From NCBI RefSeq assembly GCF_023699985.2, contig NC_069686.1:5649843-5713842 (forward strand): a stretch of 64,000 nucleotides of DNA, read 5' to 3'. Made by a program: the position numbers and the translations under genes. This document shows positions 56,023 through 64,000 of this stretch, one piece after another. The DNA is from Odocoileus virginianus (Eukaryota > Chordata > Mammalia > Artiodactyla > Cervidae). Under the pieces are notes generated by a model. It had not been told where the DNA came from and did not search any database. It saw only the letters and a program-made list of their open reading frames with translations. How positions within the stretch are numbered: position 1 is the first letter of the stretch; each line of letters opens with the position of its first letter.

Positions 56023-56590
56023 CAAAAGTCACTGCAGATGGTGACTGTAGCAATGAAATTAGATGCTTGCTCCTTGTAAGAAAAGCTACGACAAATATAG
56101 CCAGCATATTAAAAAGCAGAGACATTACTTTGCCAACAAAGATCTGTATAGACAAAGTTATGATTTTTCCAGTAGTCATGTATGGATGTGAGAGTTGGAC
56201 CATAAAGAAAGCTGAGTGCCAAAGAATTGATGCTTTTGAACTGTGGTGTTGGAGAAGATTCTTGAGAGTCCCTTGGACATCTGGGAGATCAAACCTGTTC
56301 TAAAGGAAATAAATCCTGAATATTCATTGGAAGGAGTGATGATGAAACTGAAGTGGCAATACTTGGCCATCTGACATGAAGAGCCAACTCTTTGGAAAAG
56401 ACTCTGATGCTGGGAAAGATTGAAGGTAGGAGGTGAAGAGGACAAGAGAGGATGAGATGGTTGGATGGCATCACTGACTCAATGGACACGAGTTTGATCA
56501 AGCTGTGGGAGATGGTGAAGGACAGGGAAGCTTGGCCTGCTACAGTCCATCGGGTTTCAAAGAGTCATACATGACTGAACGACTGAACAA
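56023..56590 (+). mobile_element. BovB 3' end, sense segment of an inverted insertion
   Basis: Starts abruptly at about 56023 (tcaaaagtcactgcagatggtgactg) in the RT C-terminal region and runs to the 3' end (catgactgaacgactgaac). YGCESWTIKKAECQRIDAFE is readable in 56100-56300. Upstream the same family is present in the opposite orientation. Confidence 0.93.
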
Positions 56591-56592
56591 TA

Positions 56593-57002
56593 ACTTCCTG
56601 CTATTAAAACTAAGGGAAAAATCGTGTATGTTCCCTCTCTTTCTGTCTAATAGCCAGTGCTGATATTATGATGGTCCTGGGGTTATATAGACAGTCCATT
56701 CCAAAAGGGAAGAAGCTGGAAATGTGACTAATAAAAAATATTATTTCCATTTATATTGTATATGTATATATTCTTGTTTCATGATAGTAACAATTACCAC
56801 AATGTGTTCAGAAATATTAAGTTAATCAATATTTATAAAACATGCACAACTCTTCATGACACATTGGTGCTTTAAAAAGCAAGTGGCACGTTGTCTTTAA
56901 AGAAGACACCAATCAATCCTTTCCCACTGCACAAACATGCTATTCTAACAATCTAAGAGGTAGAGTCTGTTTTCCTCTTTCAACATATACATGTTTCTCA
57001 CT
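56593..57002. other. Unassigned AT-rich stretch
   Basis: About 0.4 kb; nothing recognised. Confidence 0.6.
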
Positions 57003-57158
57003 GAGCTTCCCAGGTGGTTCAGCGTTAAAGAATTTGCCTGCAATGCAGGAGCCACAGGAGGTACGGGTTCGATCCCTGGGTTGGGAAGATCCACTGGAGG
57101 CGGGCATGACAATCCACTCCACTATTCTTGCCTGGAGAAACCCATGGACAGAGGAGCC
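57003..57158 (+). mobile_element. Bov-tA SINE, 3'-truncated, best-kept pol III boxes
   Basis: Head gcttcccaggtggttcagcg (A-box region) and ggttcgatccc (B box, 57066-57076) match the tRNA-derived pol III promoter well. The copy stops after ggacagaggagcc, lacking the last third, so it is a 3'-deleted insertion. Confidence 0.93.
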
Positions 57159-59929
57159 TTATTTCTTCAATAGAAATCATTGAACTTCTGTAATTAGAAT
57201 TGGAAATAATCCTCCCACTGGCTAAGGAATGATCAAAAGTTAGGATTACTCTTAGGAAACACCTAAACATTTTATATGGGGTAAGCATCTCTTCTATAGT
57301 ATATTCAAAAACACAGTAGTTGTCTATTAATTAAGCACAGCTGGTGTCAACCTGAAGCAGAAGTAAAACCAATGGAGATAAGCTATTGGCAAATGTTTAA
57401 GCCAATGCAATTTGAATATTTCATCTCTCTATATTATTTGGTCTATAGTTCACCTTAACCTCAAACAAAGTGAATTCAACTCTATGAATGGTTATGGAAA
57501 GCTGAATGTACCCATAATGTTGTCACTCAGCTGAGGGCAAATTTATAGCAAAGGAATTATCAAAGATTACAATGAAAGTTTAAAATACTGGACACAAACA
57601 CAGAAAAATATTTACAGTGATTTTATTGTGTATGACTGCTTTTTATCAACTCTCTGTTTTCCTCAGAAAATATAAAATACATTTACTTAAAAAAAAAAAA
57701 AAAAAAACACTAGAAGAAGCTGAAAATAAAGCAATGTAACTACAGGTGCAAAATTAAAAATTGAATGGAACTTATGTTGATGTATTTTTATTTTGGCTTT
57801 CTTGGACTATTACATACAGGTGTATATAATGTATGTGCATATATTTATGTATATATAAATATATATATACATTTGATTACAATTGTTTAGTTTTGCTACT
57901 TGATAATGTTTTATTGTCATTACTAAAAATATTGCTTAGAAGAAAACAAAGTTGAATAAGAATGAGCTTGAAGGATAATTTTGAGTAACAGTAAGATAAA
58001 CACATATTTGTTCCTTCTTGGTCTTAAGTCAAAGAGAAATTTGGAGAGGGATGGCAGAAAAGTGGGTATTCAGGAGAAAAACATTGCTGTAGCAGTACAA
58101 ACTGTCATAACAATAAAGACTACAGTAGCAATAAAAAAATGTTTCATCATCAATGCCAAATCCCAAAGTGGTAAACTTTCTATTTTCATAAGATGTTAAT
58201 AAATGTATTCATTTTCCTGACTCTGACACAGTTGTATGACTGGAGAAGATGGAATATAAAAATACATTAATAATAATATGATAAAAATTGCTGATAACTA
58301 TAAACTTATTAAGATCCCTCCCACAGTGGGATAAGCTAAAAAATATCTACATTTTCTGAGTTTGTCAATTAATCATTCATTTAAATATAATTTATAGAAA
58401 TACATAGTTTATGAATATCTTATTACTTTGCTTTATACATTTTTTAGCTTATAGCACTCTACTTTCGACAGTTTTATAAATTGTTGATAGGAAGCTGAAA
58501 TGAATCTATAGTATTAATCCTCTTTTCTTACCTTTGCAGATTTCATTCTGGTATATGTGTTGGGGATTGTGGTGTCTATTTGTGTTGTCACTGAGTGACG
58601 AGCTAATTTTGACCTATTTATAATGAAAAGTTGTGTTGTCACTCAGGCTCAAGAAGCTATTAAAACTTGACAGCATTGCCTCCTATTAGCTTTTTCCAAA
58701 TTAAATTGAACAAAACATCTAGCAGAATCATGGCTTTGTTTCACAATTTTTTAAAATGACATTGCAACTAATTAAAAGTAACCTGTTGAATTGCAGTTCT
58801 GGCCTTCCACCAGCTAAAGGTCAGCCTATTATGTATTTTCTTATTGACAAGGTAGCTGTGTTTCTTGATACATCATCATTGTAAAATAGAGTAGTTTGGA
58901 AAAAGGAAAAAAAAAATCAGTTCATAAGCCCTGAACTTTGACTTAGTATATATTTTTTTCTAAGCTTGTGGTTTTCTGTACAATAACTCATTAAACTTGA
59001 AAGGAAAAGCAAATGGAAGTCATGACATGAATCTAGAGAGAAGTTTTCAAGTAATTTAATTATGTTTATAACACAGATTGTAAATTGCATACATTCATAA
59101 TTATAATTGAAGCAAAATATTGCAAGCTTGATCTTGTTATATATTTTAGAAGATATTTAAGGATATAAGCAAGGTCTGTATATCAAAGAATAAGGAATAT
59201 GTCAAATGGATGAGATGAGTTTAAAATAGAGCAATTTATCTAAATGTGCCATTCTTAAGTATCAAAGAAACATGAGGGAAGTCATAGGAAATATCTGGGA
59301 ATCATGAGCTAAACTACAGTTTTTATCCATTCATTATTCTCATATTTTTAAACATAAAAGAGAGAGAAACAAAGGGTGTCTGAATTAATTCATCAAGTAG
59401 CATTTTTAAATGCTTTTCCCATGTAGACTTCCAATTTAACTAGTATTTCCTGGGATTTGCCTAAAAACATGGCCAAATGACACAAAAAATACAACAAAAT
59501 AGAAGTAAAAAGAAACAACTATCAAAAGGAAAAAATCTATTGTTTCTAACAGCATTTATATAAATAGAATATATTAACATGTTATAAATTTAAAAATCTA
59601 CCATACAGACTATTATATTGTTTCAGCAACCAAGTTAAATTTAGTGGGGAGAGAGATGTTTATTCATGCTATATTTGACAAAAATGACAGAATCACTAAA
59701 CAAAAGCTAATTTGGATTTAGAATTAAAAATAAAGCATTTCTTTGATCACAAATATTCAATTATTATAGCCTTAGTTGATCTCTTAAACGGACAAAGTTC
59801 TAACTAGGGATTAGTAAATTGATGCTCTTGGTTTTAACAAAAGGAGTGATATATTATTTGATTTGAAAGACAAGTAGCTATTTGCAAGCAGAGAGAATGC
59901 TATAAATGATAAATAGTAAACATTTAGTA
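57159..59929. other. Unassigned AT-rich stretch, nearly 2.8 kb
   Basis: Holds an A run (57689-57706), TA-rich tracts near 57820-57870, and two copies of tgtgttgtcact about 50 bases apart (58581 and 58632). The block 58640-58860 is less repetitive and slightly richer in GC. Short frames (57981-58199, 59811-60011) are unrecognised and not called. No repeat family seen. Confidence 0.55.
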
Positions 59930-60027
59930 GAAACTTAGAGATACCAAGGAACATTTCATGCAAAGATGGGCTCAAAAAAGGACAGAAATGGTATGGACCT
60001 AACAGAAGCAAAAGATATTAAAAAGAG

Positions 60028-60999
60028 GTGGCAAGAATACATAAAAGAACTGGACAAAAAGTTCTTCATGAGCCAGATAATCACGATGGTGTGATCACCC
60101 ACCTAGGGCCAGATATCCTGGAATGTGAAATCAAGTGGGCTTTAGGAAGCATCACTACGAGCAAAGCTAGTGGAGGTGATGGAATTTCTGTTGAGCTATT
60201 TCAAATCCTAAAAGATGATGCTGTGAAAGTTCTGCACTCAATATGGCAGCAAATTTCGAAAACTCGGCAGTGGCCACAGGACTGGGAAAGGTCCGTTTTC
60301 ATTCCAATCCCAAAGAAAGGCAATCCCAAAGAACACTCAAACTACTGCACAATTGCACTCATCTCACATGTTAGCAAAGTAATGCTCAAAATTCTCCAAG
60401 CCAGGCTTCAGCAATACATGAACCGTGAAAATCCAGATGTTCAAGCTGGTTTTAGAAAAGGCAGAGGAACCAGAGATCAAATTGCCAACATCTGCTGGAT
60501 CATCAAAAAAGCAAGAAAATTCCAGAAAAGCATCTATTTCTGCTTTATTGACTATGCCAAAGACTTTGACTGTGTGGATCACAATAAATTGTGGAAAATT
60601 CTTCAAGAGATGGGAATACCAGACCACCTGACCCACCTCTTGAGAAACCTATATGCAGGTCAGGAAGCAACAGTTAGAACTGGACATAGAACAAAAGACT
60701 GGTTCCAAATAGGAAAAGGAATATGTCAAGGCTGCATATTGTCACCCTGCTTATTCAACTTATATGAAGAGTACATCATGAGACACTCTGGGCTGAATGA
60801 AGCACAACCTGGAATCAAGAATGCTGGGAGAAATATCAATAAGCTCAGATATGCAGATGACACCTCCCTTATGGCAGAAAGTGAAGAACTAAAGAGCCTC
60901 TTGATGAAAGTGAAAGAGGAGAGTGAAAAAGTTGACTTAAATCTCAACATTCAGAAAACAAAGATCATGGCATCGGTCCCATCACTTAATGGCATATAG
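60028..60999 (+). pseudogene. BovB reverse transcriptase domain, 323 codons open
   Basis: Longest open frame of the window; it begins mid-protein (the first codon is GTG, not a true start). RT landmarks in order: SVFIPIPKKGN (about 89-99), VQAGFRKGRGTRDQIAN (138-154), motif A FIDYAKDFDCVD with Asp175, QGCILSPCLFNLY (234-246) and motif C YADD (275-278, bases 60850-60861). The second Asp of motif A is in place; the residue before FD is Asp instead of the usual Ala. The frame ends at 60999 after a 1-base deletion near 60975 (catcggtccc for catctggtccc). With no endonuclease and a broken C-terminus it should be inactive. Confidence 0.92.
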
Positions 61000-61256
61000 A
61001 TGGAAAAACAGTGGAAACACTGTCAAACTTTATTTTTTGAGACTCCAAAATCACTGCAGATGGTGACTGCAGCCATGAAATAAAAAGACACTTACTCCTT
61101 GGAAGAAAAGTTATGACCAACCTAGAGAGCATATTAAAAAACAGAGACATTATTTTGCCAACAAATGTCCATATAGTCAAGGCTATGGTTTATCCAGTAG
61201 TCATATATAGATGTGAGAGTTGGACTATAAAGAAAGCTGAATGCTGAAGAATTGAT

Positions 61257-62078
61257 GTGCTTTTTTTTCCCATTTATTTTTATTAGTTGGAGGCTAATTA
61301 CATTACAATATTGTAGTGGTTTTTGCCATACATTGACATGAATCAGACATGGATTTACATGCATTCCCCATCCTGAGCCCCCCTCCCACCTCCCTCCCCA
61401 TCCCATCCCTTTGGGTCATCCCAGTGTACCAGTCCTGAGCACTTGTCTCATGTATCCAACCTGGACTGGTGATCTGTTTCACACTTGATAATATATATGT
61501 TTCAATGCTATTCTCTCAGATCATCCCACCCTCACCTTCTCCCATAGAATCCAAAAGTCTGTTCTATACATCTGTGTCTCTTTTTCTGTCTTGCATACAG
61601 GGTTATTGTTACCATCTTTCTAAATTCCATATATATGCATTAGTATACTGTATTGGTGTTTATCTTTCTGGCTTACTTCACTCTGTATAATGGGCTCCAG
61701 TTTCATCCATCTCATTAGAACTCATTCAAATGTATTCTTTTTAATGGATGAGTAATATTCCATTGTGTATATGTACATAGCTTTCTTATCCATTCATCTG
61801 CTGATGGGCATCTAGGTTGCTTCCATGTCTTGGCTATTATAAACAGTGCTGTGATGAACATTGGGGTGGGGGGGGATGCAAATCAAAACCACAATGAGGT
61901 ACCATTGCATACCAGTCAGAATGGCTGCTATCCAAAAGTCTACAAGCAATAAATGCTGGAGAGTGTGTGGAGAAAAGGGAACCCTCTTACACTGTTGGTG
62001 GGAATGCAAACTAGTACAGCAACTATGGAGAATAGTGTGGAGATTCTTTAAAAAACTGGAAATAGAAATGGTGCTTTT
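61257..62078 (-). mobile_element. L1 insertion with inverted 5' segment, nested in BovB
   Basis: 61261-61869 is an inverted L1 3' end: T run, ttagttggaggctaattac, ctcccacctccctcccc, cttcactctgtataatgggc, gatgggcatctagg, up to cagtgctgtgatgaacattggggt. 61876-62068 is L1 in the opposite orientation (atgcaaatcaaaaccacaatgagg to aaaaaactggaaatag). The two segments are near-adjacent parts of ORF2 with about 90 bases missing between them. gtgctttt flanks the whole (61257-61264 and 62071-62078). Confidence 0.92.
61876..62068 (+). pseudogene. L1 ORF2 C-terminal fragment with intact zinc-knuckle spacing
   Basis: The plus-strand frame reads through an L1 ORF2 C-terminus: NKCWRVCGEKGTLLHCWWEC keeps the C-x3-C-x7-H-x4-C arrangement, followed by VQQLWRIVWRFFKKLE. 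The open frame runs on into BovB sequence out of BovB frame, ending at 62163, so the conceptual peptide is a chimera with no biological meaning. Confidence 0.85.
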
Positions 62079-62451
62079 GAACTGTGGTGTTGGAGAAGAC
62101 TTTGAGAGTTCCTTGGAGTGCAAGGAAATCCAACCAGTCCACCCTAAAGGAAATCAGTCCTGAATGTTGCTTGGTAGGACTGATGTTGCAGCTGAAACTC
62201 CAATACTTTGGGCACCTGATACAAAGAACTGACTCATTTGAAAAGACCCTGATGCTGGGAAAGATTGAAGACAGGAGGAGAAGGGGACAACAGAGGCTGA
62301 GATGGTTGGATGGCATCACCAACTCAATGGACATGAGTTTGAGGAGGACAAACTCCGGGAGTTGGTGATGTACAGGGAGGCCTGGCATGCTGTGGTTCAT
62401 GGGGTCTCAAAGAGTAGGACATGACTGAGTGAATGAACTGAACTGAACTGA

Positions 62452-63532
62452 GACGTTTTAGGCAGAGGAAAACCTTGTCCAAAAAACATGAAGTAACACT
62501 GCACATTTTGGAGTAATATATGTATCATTACTGTTTTAGGGTGCAAAAATTAAATATATTTTCCAGAGAAGTACTTGAATGATCATTTGTATAGGACCTT
62601 AGATTCCACTTTAAGTCATAGCACTTTGATTATTTATTCTTTAGCTAATATAGAGCCAATGGGTGATACTACATCTTCCCCAGAGGAATTAAATGATCTA
62701 ATTTACTTTTTCTATAAGGTAACATTCCTAACAGTGCGAAAGGTCACATGTGTATAAACAGATTTGCAGCAAGAAAACAGTTAGTATATTGACAATGGGA
62801 AATAATATGAAAAAGTTAATGTAGGGAGAGTGGATTGAAGAAAATAAAAGCAAGAGAGGAAATATTTGTAAGGTATCAAAACTGAAGACAGAGTTTGAAA
62901 ACCCATAGAGTGATGTCCCTGCTATGCCAGACCCTAAAAGTATTACAATTTATTAACTATTTAATATAGAATATTTATAAACTATAGTTAAAATACATAT
63001 AAAACATAAAACTAATTGAAATTTGAAGGTAGAAGTCACCTGTAGCGAAAACTTAAATATAGAATAAAAAGTTATAAGAGTTAAAAAGTATTCCAAACTA
63101 AAAAATATGATGGGTTAACTATGTAAAGTAAAAACATTCCAAGATTAAGCATCATATAATTAAAACAGTAATGGTAAACTGTAAGGTGGCAAATGGGAAG
63201 GTACATAAAAATATTTATAGTAAATATTAACATTAAGATGTATTTAATGATATTTGTATTGAAGAGACATGATAAATCAATTAAATACCCTTCAGTTACC
63301 CTAACAAAATAATTTTAAAATATTTTAAATTTAAATATTTTTTAAAAATTTCAAAATTTCAAATTAAAGACAATTTTGAAAGAACAATAACTAATAAAAA
63401 GGAAAATATTTTATCATTGCTAATTGATCAAATTTATAAAATAAAACAAATATTGATTTATTCTCTAACCTATTATTATATAATAATTTTAAAAGATAAA
63501 ATTTTTGGTAAGAGTTAGTGTGCATAACCTCA
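62452..63532. other. Unassigned, very AT-rich stretch
   Basis: About 1.1 kb. 63302-63370 is almost entirely A/T with near-palindromic aaatttaaat blocks. No gene or mobile element recognised. Confidence 0.6.
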
Positions 63533-63658
63533 AATGTGCTGTGCTGTGCTATGCTTAGTTACTCAATCATGTCAGATTCTTTGTGACTCCATGGGCTCTA
63601 GCCCGCCAGGCACCTCTGTGTGGGGATTCTCCAGGCAAGAATACTAGAGCGGGATACC
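63533..63658 (-). mobile_element. Bov-tA SINE, 5'-truncated (antisense)
   Basis: Starts with tgctg repeats (the inverted tail), then ttagttactcaatcatgtcag, tagcccgccaggcacctctg and aagaatactagagcggg; the head half is absent. Confidence 0.92.
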
Positions 63659-64000
63659 TTCAAATAGGTATTATTAAACCATGATTTAGCAATATTCATA
63701 TAATTATATTTTTTGAACTGAATTAAAATAAACTGCAATTTCTTTTCATGTATATCAGAAAGTTTAATTAGAAGATTATTTTTAAGGTTTTTAAAGTCTA
63801 TACAAATCAGAAGTTGTAATTATAATGCAAACTGTGCTCTTTCATATTCTTTGAACTTTCCTCTGACCCATAAAAATGTCATTATTTCTGTATTTTTATG
63901 ATATGCCATGTATAGAGCTAGTTTTCTTACCTGCAATTTTTTTTTCACAAAATTAATTTTTAAGCTCTGGCATATATTTGTTTGCCAACAATAAAATATT
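63659..64000. other. Unassigned AT-rich stretch to the window end
   Basis: About 0.34 kb; nothing recognised. Confidence 0.6.

Larger units (their letters stand above)
59930..62451 (+). mobile_element. BovB LINE with long RT frame, interrupted by an L1
   Basis: Pieces 59930-61264 and 62071-62451 form one 5'-truncated BovB. It starts in the linker after the endonuclease (gataccaaggaacatttcatgc) and ends in aactgaactgaactga (62435-62450). The RT part is the best kept of the window. The L1 sits at the IDAFEL codons (gaattgatg / cttttgaactg). The endonuclease is absent. Confidence 0.95.

Noticed and set aside
55848..56303. 151-codon plus-strand frame
   Set aside because: Crosses the BovB inversion joint: the first part is antisense 5' region, the second sense RT C-terminus. 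Chimeric by rearrangement, not a gene.
57066..57076. Pol III B box suggesting a tRNA gene
   Set aside because: The surrounding sequence is a SINE head, without a foldable acceptor stem or full tRNA structure.
63302..63370. Almost pure A/T block as a possible matrix-attachment or origin element
   Set aside because: Composition alone is not evidence in a strongly AT-rich window; only imperfect palindromes are present.
1..64000. CRISPR array, bacterial operon, phage or satellite array
   Set aside because: No regularly spaced direct repeats, no prokaryotic gene arrangement, no long satellite array; all structure is that of a ruminant intergenic region.

Overview
This window is non-coding DNA from a ruminant, very probably a bovid. 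The evidence is the resident repeats: ten BovB (RTE-type) LINE copies, about twenty-five tRNA-derived Bov-tA / Bov-A2 SINEs or SINE fragments, ruminant-type L1 copies and one endogenous-retrovirus solo LTR. I found no host protein-coding gene, no exon I can defend, no rRNA or tRNA gene and no CRISPR array. Every long open frame that can be recognised belongs to a retrotransposon (BovB endonuclease/reverse transcriptase or L1 ORF1/ORF2), and all are broken. Summing the intervals given here, BovB covers roughly 14-15 kb, L1 roughly 10 kb and SINEs roughly 4 kb; the rest is AT-rich sequence in which I recognise little. Family names come from recall of consensus sequences, not from a search.

Layout. 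1-914 is the 3' part of a BovB cut by the window edge, followed by an L1 5'-region remnant (920-3240, minus) with a nested SINE. 5325-8812 is a minus-strand L1 3' end carrying a Bov-tA and an internally deleted BovB. 10000-12782 is a minus-strand BovB with a 15-base target-site duplication and a mutated catalytic motif. 12783-25079 is mostly unassigned AT-rich DNA with scattered SINEs. 25080-26496 is a BovB split by a solo LTR. 26712-29400 holds a 5'-truncated L1 next to an older L1 fragment; 30714-31111 is a MaLR-type LTR.

32772-36082 is a near-full-length, heavily mutated BovB with a perfect 11-base target duplication, a compound microsatellite and a nested SINE. 37087-40600 holds two plus-strand L1 remnants, one with a later L1 3' end inside it, and a short BovB inserted in a SINE tail. 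45590-47340 is an old minus-strand L1. 51716-51935 is a fold-back SINE pair. 52383-53622 is an ancient repeat split by a BovB. 54745-56590 is a BovB whose 5' part is inverted relative to its 3' part. 59930-62451 is a BovB with the longest open frame of the window (323 codons, reverse transcriptase) and is itself interrupted by an L1 with a twin-priming type 5' inversion.

There is no gene system here in the usual sense. The interest lies in the nesting order, which gives relative ages, in the rearranged insertions (two inversions, one fold-back SINE, one internally deleted BovB), and in a few non-repeat structures such as the inverted repeat with an octamer motif near 24028-24093.
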